Source of the DNA: Flavobacteriales bacterium
GTDB taxonomy: Bacteria; Bacteroidota; Bacteroidia; Flavobacteriales; Flavobacteriaceae
Length of the DNA: 28,018 nt
NCBI GenBank assembly: GCA_027032855.1
Contig: JALVLX010000153.1
Coordinates: 1 to 28,018, forward strand
Reading direction: 5' to 3'
Shown here: positions 15,344-24,998 of the stretch, one piece after another
How positions within the stretch are numbered: position 1 is the stretch's first letter
Layout of the letters: every line of letters starts with the position of its first letter
The notes under the pieces: generated by a model
The model's database searches: none
The model's input: only the letters and a program-made list of their open reading frames with translations
What the model was told of the DNA's origin: nothing
Translations under genes and position numbers: made by a program

Positions 15344-17959
15344 ATGAAGCCAATTGTTAAGAAAAACGGAATAAAAATAATCTTAATCTTACTGTTATTA
15401 TTAATTGTATTTTTTTCAATTAAGAGTATAAAATCAACGGATAGATTAAGCCAAGTTTTTTATAATAGTGAACCCGAAGTTGAAATACCTGCGGAAGCTG
15501 TTGCGATGAACTTTTTCTTACAACAGCACGATACTTCGATTAATTCTAAAATAATTTTACAGGTTTATGAGCGTCAAACCCCTGACGCGTTGGTTATAAA
15601 GTTGTTTGGAAAAGGAAAACTTATTGACAGTTTGCAACTGGTTTATACAAATGATACTTTAAAGGTAGAAACCTTAAAAAACGCAAATCCTTTTTTAAAA
15701 AAAACTAAATTGGATTTGTTGTTTGGAAGTGCAAATAAATGGGATTTAGCAAAATACAAGTCAAAGACAATTATTGAAAAACTTAATTGGAATGATATAA
15801 AACCGGATGAAAAATATGATAGTAAAAGAAAAATAAATTCGTTACCGGCAAAAGCTTTTTTTGCTCAAATATTAAAAAACAAGTATCGTGCGCAAAATCC
15901 TAAAAAGGATTATTTGTTGTTAATATACAAACCCAAAACGAACGGTACTTTTGCAAAAGATGATTTCAAAACACTGTTTGTTAATAAACAAGAGGTAATT
16001 GACCAATATTCAAATTACTTAAAACAACAAAGAGACAACCTGTCAAAGAACAATCATTCCGGTGTATTTGATTTAGTACGTAAAGGTGAAAATTATAAGA
16101 TTGTTGAGAAAGGCAAAAAACAACTTAGTTCAAAAAAGACGTTGGGGAAAAAATTGCCTCAATCATTATTTAATTTCTTTTCATTGCTGGAAAATAGAAC
16201 TTTAGACAGGACTAAAACCAGATATAAGGCCTTTAATTATATTTCATATCTCAATTTATCAGTACCGGGAGGAAAGTGGAAAGAGTATTTTGAAAAACAT
16301 AAGAATGATAAATTTGAAGATTTTATAGCTGGTGCACTTCTTTTGCAAATGGATACTTGGAAAAAGGATAAATTGCATTTGGAATATGGAAAAGATAAAA
16401 ACGGACAAACTTTTATCAGTATTTCATCCGGCAAAATTTTTAATCCGGCATGGATTGTTCTGGTGTTGTCATTGCTGGGAATTGTACTGATTTTATTAGA
16501 TGGAATAACCAAAAACAAATTAATTGTTCAAAAAGAAAAAATACAAAATAATCAATGGACTAATTATTTGTCCGGTTTAATTCAAACGCAAGAGAATGAG
16601 GGGATTAAACAAAAACTTTTGGCTTATAAAGACAATCATGATTATTTACAACAATGTTTGGATATAAAAAGGAAAGGCAATGAAGATGTAGTAAAATTGA
16701 TTGAAAAAGGTAATTTGGAAGAGGCGCTTAAGCAAAAGAATGACAGTATCAAGAAGTTGAATAGCAAGTTAGAAAAAATTACGAAGGCAAAAAGCATTGA
16801 GGAACTTAATCAACTGGGAGTAAATATTGAGAACCCCGTTGAACAATTAGATTCTAATGATAATTTTGAAGGTTTTTATCAAAAACTGGTTAATCTTTAT
16901 AAGAATTATGCAACGGAATTGAATAATTTAAAGCTAGATGCCGGAAAATATCGTCAGCTTGAAAAATTGACTGATATTGTTAGTTTAAAGGATAATATTT
17001 CAAACAAAACACTAGTTGCCAAACTCGATGAACTGTTGAAGTTTGCAACGGCTTACAAGGACATACTCAGCATGTCAAAGTGGAATGATTTGAAACAAAA
17101 TAAGGAATTATTCAATAAACTTAATGCGCTTCGTCCCGATAAAACATTGCTTGAAGAAAAAGACTTTGATAAATTTTATGATTTGTTGACGGTGTCTTAT
17201 TCTCAATATAGCGATAAACTGAAACAGTATAAAGAGGTTTCACAATTCTTATCTCAAAATAATCTTGATAGAAACGAATTGAAAGACATGTTGATAAAAC
17301 TGAAAGCAATCAACAAAAAGCCTTATGAAGCATTCAATATAATTTATAACGAAATTTATTTGAAAATAACAAATGCGGAAAGACTTGGTGATATTAAAGA
17401 ATTGCTCAATGAATTCAGTAAAATTGACTATGAAGAAAATTTGCAATATTTGCTAAAATTAGAGAATACCGGTTCATTAAAAGTAGATAAAATATTAAAT
17501 AAAATTATTGAAAATGGTATAAATTCCGACAATGTAGATAGTTTCTTTAACTCGTATAAACTTCAAAAACAATTTATGTCAAAATTACCCGGTTTGATTG
17601 ATGAAGTTTGGGATTCGTTAGAAGAGGTTGAACTGAACAATCCGGTTGTATTTGAACCGGAGCAAATCATCAATCTTATGAAGTTTTATAATATAATGAG
17701 AGATTACGAAAGAACTTACAGAAAAGGCAATGATATGCACTATAAAAAATACAAAGCAAATGTATTTAAACTGATAGGCGATGAGGAAACTGCCAAAAAT
17801 TTGGTTGAAAAATTTGATGTTGTAAACGGTATTTATTCTCATCAGGTTAAAATCATGTATTTTTATATTGGTGAGCATCTCAATGCATATAAAGGAAAGA
17901 TTGATTTTTACATTGATGGTACCGACTTTTCAGAGTATTTTGAAAATTTAAAAAAGTAA
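15344..17959 (+). CDS. two-TM protein with periplasmic domain and long cytoplasmic coiled-coil tail
   Basis: 871 residues. The first membrane helix is about 9-27 (IILILLLLLIVFFSIKSI) with K/R before it, then an extracytoplasmic domain of about 340 residues, a second helix about 369-387 (WIVLVLSLLGIVLILLDGI), and about 480 residues of mostly helical, K/E/L/N-rich sequence with coiled-coil character (for example EEALKQKNDSIKKLNSKLEKITKAK). I recognise no catalytic motif or named family. Position and topology suggest a scaffold: its tail can meet the cytoplasmic ATPase encoded two bases upstream, and its outer domain can meet the peptidoglycan synthase encoded eight bases downstream (inference). 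Confidence 0.65.
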   Translation: MKPIVKKNGIKIILILLLLLIVFFSIKSIKSTDRLSQVFYNSEPEVEIPAEAVAMNFFLQQHDTSINSKIILQVYERQTPDALVIKLFGKGKLIDSLQLVYTNDTLKVETLKNANPFLKKTKLDLLFGSANKWDLAKYKSKTIIEKLNWNDIKPDEKYDSKRKINSLPAKAFFAQILKNKYRAQNPKKDYLLLIYKPKTNGTFAKDDFKTLFVNKQEVIDQYSNYLKQQRDNLSKNNHSGVFDLVRKGENYKIVEKGKKQLSSKKTLGKKLPQSLFNFFSLLENRTLDRTKTRYKAFNYISYLNLSVPGGKWKEYFEKHKNDKFEDFIAGALLLQMDTWKKDKLHLEYGKDKNGQTFISISSGKIFNPAWIVLVLSLLGIVLILLDGITKNKLIVQKEKIQNNQWTNYLSGLIQTQENEGIKQKLLAYKDNHDYLQQCLDIKRKGNEDVVKLIEKGNLEEALKQKNDSIKKLNSKLEKITKAKSIEELNQLGVNIENPVEQLDSNDNFEGFYQKLVNLYKNYATELNNLKLDAGKYRQLEKLTDIVSLKDNISNKTLVAKLDELLKFATAYKDILSMSKWNDLKQNKELFNKLNALRPDKTLLEEKDFDKFYDLLTVSYSQYSDKLKQYKEVSQFLSQNNLDRNELKDMLIKLKAINKKPYEAFNIIYNEIYLKITNAERLGDIKELLNEFSKIDYEENLQYLLKLENTGSLKVDKILNKIIENGINSDNVDSFFNSYKLQKQFMSKLPGLIDEVWDSLEEVELNNPVVFEPEQIINLMKFYNIMRDYERTYRKGNDMHYKKYKANVFKLIGDEETAKNLVEKFDVVNGIYSHQVKIMYFYIGEHLNAYKGKIDFYIDGTDFSEYFENLKK

Positions 17960-17967
17960 ATTAGCGT

Positions 17968-20900
17968 ATGAGTTTATCTGAATATTTGTTATCAGGACTT
18001 TTTTTTATAATTGTTTTTTTTGTTCTGTTTAATTTTTTTAAAGAAAAAATTGCTAAAAGAGGTATAGAAATTATATTGTTTTTTTCTTTGTTTTTTGTCG
18101 GTTTATCCTATTATGCCTTTAGGAGTTTGACCCATTCCTCCGACAAAAATATGTACACAAATACCGATTTGTTACATTTGGAATTAACAGGATATCAATT
18201 CGATTCGATTGTCAATTTATTCAATAGCAGAACTGATGATAACTTAAGCCGGGTGGTCCCTCAAAATAATAAGTATGCCGGATTTATTAATTCCAACAGA
18301 TACGAAACAGCTTTGTTTGACCGAGAAAAAGGCTATTTGTCTGTTATTAAAGATACTGATAACAAATATTCATTATCATATCGCTATTTGTCAAAGCCAT
18401 TGTATGTTCAAAATGAAAAAAACGAATATGAACTACAAAAAGCCGGTTGTTTAATACTTGACAGTTTGCCTGTTTTTATCAAATTTGATGAAAAAACTTA
18501 TAAGATTAACAAAAAGAAATTTAATAAAGAAAAAAGAAAGATAAAGCAAGACACAACAATCAGTGAATATTTAACAATCAAATTAAATAAGGAAGAAAAA
18601 AACAAAATCAGTTTTAATTTTGAATTTATTGGACGAAAAAAATATTCTAATATTAAATCTGAACCTTTGTCATACAAGTACGGCTTGCCTTTGTTAGATA
18701 TTCTAGCCACTTGTGATATCAAAGTTCCCCTTACAGATCAACAAAAGGAAATATTAAATGATACTTATATTCTTAGAGGAGTTTACGGCTATAAAAAGAG
18801 CCGGATATATTTATTTCCCGGGCATAATTTATCTCTAGCTCCAAAAGCCGGTTATGGATATTCAGAAAAAAATATACAAACAGGTGACAACTTGCATACG
18901 GTTCAACTTCCTGTCAACAAAAAGTTTTTTTTGGGGATTGGACATGAGCAAACACCCAAGTGGACGGTAAAATCCGGTAATAATAATAAGTCTGTTCTGG
19001 AATATAAACTTAAACCTAAATTTCCTCTTTATACAAAGGATACGATTTCAAAAATGTACCTGTCAACGGACCTAAATGAAATTATCAGAAATTCATCTTA
19101 TTATAACGGGGTTATTTCTTTTGGAAATCTAAAAGATAATAATGTTAACCACATAGATGCCTCAATACACTATGCCAACGATGATATAAATACTGCTTAT
19201 AAGTTAAAATTAGTAGATCATAATCGTAATAAACAACTTGATAAAGATATTGTTAACAAACAAATCGCATTGGCAACGAAAGCTAATGTAGGACCGGATT
19301 ATTTAATTAAGATTAGCGCCCCCATTAAACAACACCCGATACATAAGTACCCTTGGGCTGTTTTCGGCTTACTTTTTTTATACCTTTGGCTTCTGGCTAT
19401 CTTTAAAAGAAGAGAGGAAATAAAGAATAGCTTCAACAAAACCATAAAGATTAGCTATTTTATCGAATCTTTGGTTATTTGGGTTCTTTTGGCTTTTATA
19501 ACATTACGAATGGTTGTTTATTGGCGTTTGATTGCATTTCCGCCACTCAAAGACATTACATATAATGAATATATTAAAATAGTTGATCAAAATTCGAATC
19601 GTTTATTTTCAATATATCCGAAATACAAATTGCTGTTATCCGGCATCATGCTATTACTATTATTGTTGATTGCAAGATATACGATACTTCCGGTTCTTAA
19701 AACAAAAATTGAAAAAATAATAAGCAAATTTCAAAAACTCAGTGAAAATTCGGCTGATGCATGGAAGAAAAACGTTCTGATTCCATTTTTAGTTTTGTTT
19801 GTTATCACTGTTATACTGGAAATTTTGTTTAAAGATTTAATTCTAATAAAGATATTTTTCCCGTTTGTAGCATTTTTCTATATGCAGCGCCGTTTATTTG
19901 TTTTGGGGTATGTCAGCTTAAAATATTTATTGTTACCGGTTTTATATTTAGGGGTTTTCATCATTTTTGATAAGGGTTTTTTCCCGATTTTAATGCTTTT
20001 TTTGGTACTATATTACCTGACTATATACTTCATCTTTAACCCAAAGAAGACAAACAAACAAAAAAATAGATTGCTTTATTTATTGGGAGGCATTTTATTG
20101 GTTGTTATTTTATTATTTCCTTTCAAGCCTCTACGTTCGGCAGTCGCAACTACCTTAAAATCCTTTCACAGCAACGGTTTAAATAGAATCGCTTATCGTT
20201 TTGATATACTTGATTATAGCGTTGGCGAAATTCTTTACGGAACTGCCTACAAATCTGATAATGCACAGAAAGCAAGTTGGGCTGCTTCAAGTTTTTGGTT
20301 TACCAAGAACTATCTGTATAAACAGTATTATAATAAGCATCATGATGTCGTCGTAGAGGGTAAAAGCAAGAAAATAAAAGACTTACCCGCAAATTTTGAT
20401 ACTTTTTATCCAACCAGAGCCGGCGTTAGTATCATCAATCAAACCCGCGATTTGGTTTTGGTTAGATATATAATTTATGAACATGGTTTATGGGTGCCGT
20501 TTTTGTTAATAGCCTATTTGATTCTTCTGTTTTTTGTATATTTTTATTATACCTATGATGCCAGTTTTATCTACACGGATACCGGCCGTAATCAATATTT
20601 TACTAAGATAAGTTATAAATCGTTCAATCTGATTTTTGCCGGCATTGTGTTGTTTCTGATAAGTGTCAATTTAATTATCTACTTGGTTAATTTGAATCAG
20701 TATCCGTTTTTGGGACAAGATTTTTTATTCTTAACAATGACGGGTTTTTCCACGATTGTTTCCGGGATATTTATTTTCGCGGCACTTATCTTGCTGATTG
20801 ATAAGGATAATTTTAATATTGATACCAACAGAAATGCTACGTTCATACAGGTAATGCAAAATTGGATTAACAATAAGGGAAAAATTACCAAAGAATCTTT

Positions 20901-23562
20901 CCCGGTTTTGTCTTTTATATCAATTGTAATTTTGTTGGCTTTAGTGTTGTTGCTTTACCCTAACCGGTTAAACAATCAATTAACAGCATTGGCTAACAAG
21001 GATAAAGGTAATCATGAAAATTTAGATTATAAGGTTAGAAAGCCTATAGAAGCTTTACTTAATTTTACTTCAGAATTTAATAAACCGTTTAAGTCTTATC
21101 AGCGTCATTTAATCAATAAAATTAAAAACAGAAACAGTTTTTATATACCAAAAAAATATATTGAAAAGGTAGTAGCCGGTGTGGCAAATGATTCTGTTTC
21201 AAAAGATTCTAAAATGGATTTTATAATACATGGAAAGAAAATTTCTTTTGATGTAAAAGATTTTGTAGATGAAATGACCCCACATTACAAGGCAATTAAA
21301 CAAAAATATAAAGATTCAATTTATGTCATGTCCGCTTTTAAAGATTTTGCCAATCAGGAAAATCTACAAACTTTTAAACATGTGTTGTATTTGCGCAAAA
21401 ACAGAAATGGCATTTACAGTTTGGGTGTAAATCGCCGTTATTATACGATTGCCGCCATTTTTGATAAATCGGATAAAGATAAATGGAGTGGAGATTTAAT
21501 GGCCAATACTTTTGTTAAAGATATCAGTGTGCAGATTGATAAAAAATATAGTAGAAAAGATGTTAAATTCACCAAAGGAAATTTGCCGCCATGGGCAAAA
21601 ACAATCTCAAACGTCAGCTTTAATGATTATTTTAACATATATAAAATTGACGGTGATGTATTGGGATATGAAAAACCGCGATTAATTGCCAAGATTGCAC
21701 GAAATAGTGAAAAAAATATTGATATTTTTTTGAAAACAGCAGATGAGGGAGAAAGTATTAGAAAAGGAAAGGATTTGTTCGATTATTATTTAGAAACAAA
21801 TGACATAATTAAATTACATGCCGGCAACAATACGTATCAAATGAGAGTTGTTTATAAAAATGGTAAATATTTGGCACATAAATATCATTACAATGGTGTT
21901 GAAAGATATTTTTATCCCTTAGGAAAAGACTTTGTTTGGGCGTATGCGGCAGTCAATCATTTTCAAAACTATGGCACGCCTGAATTAAAGGACAGCATCA
22001 TAGAAACAAGTTTTGATTATATTTTACACCAACAACTATTGAAAGACTTAAGAACCAGAAGTAATGCCTACGTAACCGTTGCCGATGCACGAGGCAGAAT
22101 TTGGGCAATGGTTGATAAAAACAGAGATAAAAGAGCTTTTCGTATAGACCCGAATAATCCGGTCGATTTTACTAAGAAAACAGCCCAAACTTTTTTCGGT
22201 AATGCACCCTTTAGAGAAGAGGATGTGTTTGGAACGCGAAATCTTAGAATCAATAAAAATGGTTTTGGTTCAACCATAAAACCCATTATTTACGGTGCTG
22301 TAACTTCTCGTCTGCAAATGCCCGGTATTGCGTGGAACAGTATTGTGGTAAATAATATTATTCCTCAAAGATATGATACTAATACTAAAAAAACAGGTCA
22401 TCAATATTTTGGTGGAAAAAAATTCTATCCTATTTGGGTAGAATCAATAAGTAGAGAGTTTCGTACAAATGAGGATATCAATAATAGAGAATATCTGGTA
22501 AAGTCCAGAAACATGTACAACGCCATAGTTGTTGCGCTTGGGGCATATCCGAGCGAAGCATTCGCTAATCGTGGAAATTATAACCTTCGTAATGTGTTGT
22601 TGAGTGAAACAGACTTGAATAATAAATATGATAACGATTCAACATTTATGTTCCCACGCTTAATAATAAATGGTTCTTATCATTACTTTGATTTTAAAAA
22701 CAAAAAGAATTACTACGGAATACTAGATGAAGGTTTGGATAAAAACTATAAATTTATTTCTAAAAATAAAAAAACAGAGAATCTGAGAACTTACGAGATA
22801 AAGAATTATTACCAAAGCTTTAAAAGCGTTAAGAAGGATACGGCAAATTCAAAAAATATAGGAGTAGGCATCGGATACCGTATGTTTTTCCCTGAACGCA
22901 TGCGTTTTGTTAGATTTGTGGACAATAATTTTTATCAAAATGTTATCAATCCGGCTAAAGCCGGAACTCCTTTTGAGTTAACCCAATTCGGAATGGTTGA
23001 AAGTATTTTGAAGCTATTTACTTTTAACAGGGATTTTCAATTAGGTTTTGTTAAAGATTCATTGAAAAAAAGCCAAATATTAAATAGAGTAAACTGGGAG
23101 GTTAATCCCGGAAATAGAAAACATGTATTTAAAACATTTGTTCAAAACAATATCTTTAAATTTATGAATCTTTCTGTTTTAGAAGGGACTTCTGCAGGTT
23201 TAAAAAAACAACTTAACACGGTAAGAGGCTTTAGTTCAAAAACAGAAAACGAACAAATATATTTTGAGTATAATAATCAAAGATTTTACGTATATGCCAA
23301 AACAGGAACATCAAACAGCAATAGAAGCGGTAAAAATGATAAATCGCAATTTTTCATCATTAGTAATACTGATTTAACTAACAGTCAGGCTTATCCGGAA
23401 GGTAAAAACAAAGAAAAAAATGCGAAGAGTAAACCTAAGATTGTAGCAATTCATATCTTTTTACCTAATATTTCAGGGAGAGAAAGTACTGAAATTAAAA
23501 GTAAAATCATAGCATCGATAATAAAATCCCAATCAATGGAAAATTATTTTGAACAAAATTAA
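17968..23562 (+). CDS. SEDS (FtsW/RodA-like) polymerase fused to a class B PBP transpeptidase
   Basis: 1864 residues. Two helices (about 6-25, 34-52) and an outer domain (about 53-465) precede a block of about ten membrane helices (about 468-960). This block reads as SEDS-like: a D-x-G-then-helix segment (IFDKGFFPILMLFLVLYYL), INQTRDLVLVRYIIYEHG (823-840; D828 and E838-H-G840 placed like the catalytic TDF...EE-x-G loop of RodA), and NLNQYPFLGQDFLFLTMTGFS, placed like the N-x-x-P-x-x-G-x-x-LPF-x-S-x-G-x-S segment of FtsW. A further helix (979-998) leads to a large outer region. Its end is a penicillin-binding domain: VTVADARGRIWAMV, then SxxK (S1435-T-I-K1438), SxN (S1513-R-N1515) and KTGTS (1778-1782). 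So glycan polymerase and cross-linking activities appear to be in one chain. The SxN-to-KTG distance (about 263) is longer than usual for class B PBPs. The frame is open throughout, so this is not a frameshift join. The transpeptidase part is firm; the SEDS part rests on motifs and topology. Confidence 0.8.
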   Translation: MSLSEYLLSGLFFIIVFFVLFNFFKEKIAKRGIEIILFFSLFFVGLSYYAFRSLTHSSDKNMYTNTDLLHLELTGYQFDSIVNLFNSRTDDNLSRVVPQNNKYAGFINSNRYETALFDREKGYLSVIKDTDNKYSLSYRYLSKPLYVQNEKNEYELQKAGCLILDSLPVFIKFDEKTYKINKKKFNKEKRKIKQDTTISEYLTIKLNKEEKNKISFNFEFIGRKKYSNIKSEPLSYKYGLPLLDILATCDIKVPLTDQQKEILNDTYILRGVYGYKKSRIYLFPGHNLSLAPKAGYGYSEKNIQTGDNLHTVQLPVNKKFFLGIGHEQTPKWTVKSGNNNKSVLEYKLKPKFPLYTKDTISKMYLSTDLNEIIRNSSYYNGVISFGNLKDNNVNHIDASIHYANDDINTAYKLKLVDHNRNKQLDKDIVNKQIALATKANVGPDYLIKISAPIKQHPIHKYPWAVFGLLFLYLWLLAIFKRREEIKNSFNKTIKISYFIESLVIWVLLAFITLRMVVYWRLIAFPPLKDITYNEYIKIVDQNSNRLFSIYPKYKLLLSGIMLLLLLLIARYTILPVLKTKIEKIISKFQKLSENSADAWKKNVLIPFLVLFVITVILEILFKDLILIKIFFPFVAFFYMQRRLFVLGYVSLKYLLLPVLYLGVFIIFDKGFFPILMLFLVLYYLTIYFIFNPKKTNKQKNRLLYLLGGILLVVILLFPFKPLRSAVATTLKSFHSNGLNRIAYRFDILDYSVGEILYGTAYKSDNAQKASWAASSFWFTKNYLYKQYYNKHHDVVVEGKSKKIKDLPANFDTFYPTRAGVSIINQTRDLVLVRYIIYEHGLWVPFLLIAYLILLFFVYFYYTYDASFIYTDTGRNQYFTKISYKSFNLIFAGIVLFLISVNLIIYLVNLNQYPFLGQDFLFLTMTGFSTIVSGIFIFAALILLIDKDNFNIDTNRNATFIQVMQNWINNKGKITKESFPVLSFISIVILLALVLLLYPNRLNNQLTALANKDKGNHENLDYKVRKPIEALLNFTSEFNKPFKSYQRHLINKIKNRNSFYIPKKYIEKVVAGVANDSVSKDSKMDFIIHGKKISFDVKDFVDEMTPHYKAIKQKYKDSIYVMSAFKDFANQENLQTFKHVLYLRKNRNGIYSLGVNRRYYTIAAIFDKSDKDKWSGDLMANTFVKDISVQIDKKYSRKDVKFTKGNLPPWAKTISNVSFNDYFNIYKIDGDVLGYEKPRLIAKIARNSEKNIDIFLKTADEGESIRKGKDLFDYYLETNDIIKLHAGNNTYQMRVVYKNGKYLAHKYHYNGVERYFYPLGKDFVWAYAAVNHFQNYGTPELKDSIIETSFDYILHQQLLKDLRTRSNAYVTVADARGRIWAMVDKNRDKRAFRIDPNNPVDFTKKTAQTFFGNAPFREEDVFGTRNLRINKNGFGSTIKPIIYGAVTSRLQMPGIAWNSIVVNNIIPQRYDTNTKKTGHQYFGGKKFYPIWVESISREFRTNEDINNREYLVKSRNMYNAIVVALGAYPSEAFANRGNYNLRNVLLSETDLNNKYDNDSTFMFPRLIINGSYHYFDFKNKKNYYGILDEGLDKNYKFISKNKKTENLRTYEIKNYYQSFKSVKKDTANSKNIGVGIGYRMFFPERMRFVRFVDNNFYQNVINPAKAGTPFELTQFGMVESILKLFTFNRDFQLGFVKDSLKKSQILNRVNWEVNPGNRKHVFKTFVQNNIFKFMNLSVLEGTSAGLKKQLNTVRGFSSKTENEQIYFEYNNQRFYVYAKTGTSNSNRSGKNDKSQFFIISNTDLTNSQAYPEGKNKEKNAKSKPKIVAIHIFLPNISGRESTEIKSKIIASIIKSQSMENYFEQN

Positions 23563-23575
23563 AATTAATCAATCA

Positions 23576-24064
23576 ATGAAAGACTTATTAAAAAATAACA
23601 TATTTTTTCTACTGATATTGGTATTCGCGATTGCATTTTTTTGGAAATTTAGCAATAAAACTGAAAAAACAAGCAACACACTTTTGGAAAAACAATTTGA
23701 TTTGGAAAAAAGAGCCAATATCAAAATTAAAGCCAATTATTTGGATTCTATTTTTACAACCGGTCGTTGGCACATGAACAATAAAATAAAATTTAACGGA
23801 GTTGAAAAATCAGATGACAAAATAATAGTGAAATATACGCTTGCAGAACCTAATTCTGATAATTTTTACGATTTGATATTTAATGATGATAGTAATTTGG
23901 TAAAAGAAAAAAATGATTCGTTATGGGATAACTCTATGAAAGCAAATGAAGGAGTTTTTACGTTTAAAGAGGTATCCAAAAAAAATGATACACTTTACGT
24001 TACGGTGCCGGTATCATTACTAACAAATTTTTTATACAAAACAGATAATTTCCAAAAACATTGA
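23576..24064 (+). CDS. small single-pass membrane protein downstream of the SEDS-PBP gene
   Basis: 162 residues from the ATG at 23576. An in-frame TTG at 23549 would overlap the previous gene by 14 bases, and I prefer the ATG, 13 bases after the previous stop. One N-terminal membrane helix (about 9-24, FFLLILVFAIAFFWKF) is followed by about 135 mixed, mostly polar residues outside the membrane. It has no recognised motif. Because it comes directly after the fused synthase, it may be an accessory or regulatory subunit, as the small bitopic proteins of divisome and elongasome operons are (inference). Confidence 0.6.
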   Translation: MKDLLKNNIFFLLILVFAIAFFWKFSNKTEKTSNTLLEKQFDLEKRANIKIKANYLDSIFTTGRWHMNNKIKFNGVEKSDDKIIVKYTLAEPNSDNFYDLIFNDDSNLVKEKNDSLWDNSMKANEGVFTFKEVSKKNDTLYVTVPVSLLTNFLYKTDNFQKH

Positions 24065-24125
24065 TACTAAACAACATTTTTTGGCGTTATTATTGATAGA
24101 GTGCTATTGTTCTTAATTTATTCTT

Positions 24126-24977
24126 ATGCGTTTTTTATTTAAAAGTAATTTTATCATTTTCCTGTTTTTTGCGACAACAGCTTTTACTTTGCCTCAAGAT
24201 ACAAGAGAGCAATATAAAATCTGCAGAATTCACCATCTGTCTTACAAACAAACAATTCCGGAAAGCAGATTCAAAAATCTGAAAATGATTGGTACGGTCA
24301 ACAAGTTTGGCGTTCAGGGGAAAAATAAACAAGAACGCTTGTACGGTGCCATACTCAGAGCTTTGCGGTTCCAAAATATCACTAGAAAGGTTGAAAAAAA
24401 ATACGGTTTATCAAAAAATCTCCTGTTGGCAATGATTATGCAAGAGAGTGGCGGCGTAGATATTTTGCCAAACGGTAGAAACGATGGTGGTGCCGGATTG
24501 TGTCACATGCAACCCATGATAGCTAAAGATTTTGGACTGAAAGTCTATCAAAATTGCAATAAAATGGTGTCAAAAGTTCATGGTAGAGCCTTGCGTAGAT
24601 TGATAGTTAAGTATAAATCGGACCGTAAAAAACTAATCAAATTTGACGACCGATTTCATCCTATTAAAAATATTGATGCAGTAGCACGAATTCTACAGTT
24701 TTATAAGAATGCCGGCTTTTCAAGAAAAATATATAATACCCAAGAAAAAAGAGCCATAAGAGGTTATACGGGAAAGTATAATTTTAAAAAATATTATAGC
24801 AACCTAAAGTATTATCAAAGAATGTTGAATAATAAAAAAGTTATTAATGAAGTGAGAAAAATGTTTAACAAAAAAAATAAGAACTTCTTAATTGATGGCA
24901 AAAAAGGCAATTTTGACAGCTACATCAAAGCACATCAAAAACAAAACATCAATTACGGTTTAAACAGGTACAAGTAA
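24126..24977 (+). CDS. secreted lytic transglycosylase (SLT-like domain)
   Basis: 283 residues. An N-terminal signal peptide (about 1-22) has a long hydrophobic core (FIIFLFFATTAF). The SLT-type lysozyme-fold signature follows: KKYGLSKNLLLAMIMQESGG (91-110) with E107 as the expected catalytic acid, and GAGLCHMQP (122-130), the counterpart of the GLMQ motif. Later, NIDAVARILQFYKNAGF resembles the third SLT motif region. Known activity of the family: cleaves MurNAc-GlcNAc bonds in peptidoglycan, leaving 1,6-anhydro-MurNAc ends. The C-terminal ~60 residues are basic (many K, N) and could bind the cell wall. It lies 61 bases after the small membrane protein; no promoter is evident in the gap. Confidence 0.8.
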   Translation: MRFLFKSNFIIFLFFATTAFTLPQDTREQYKICRIHHLSYKQTIPESRFKNLKMIGTVNKFGVQGKNKQERLYGAILRALRFQNITRKVEKKYGLSKNLLLAMIMQESGGVDILPNGRNDGGAGLCHMQPMIAKDFGLKVYQNCNKMVSKVHGRALRRLIVKYKSDRKKLIKFDDRFHPIKNIDAVARILQFYKNAGFSRKIYNTQEKRAIRGYTGKYNFKKYYSNLKYYQRMLNNKKVINEVRKMFNKKNKNFLIDGKKGNFDSYIKAHQKQNINYGLNRYK

Positions 24978-24998
24978 TTGTGTTTTAAAATTATATAT

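Noticed and set aside
20880..21060. SEDS and PBP parts as two genes joined by a sequencing error
   Set aside because: The frame is open on both sides with consistent composition, no stop or start cluster is near the junction, and the linking helix is the normal N-terminal anchor of a class B PBP.
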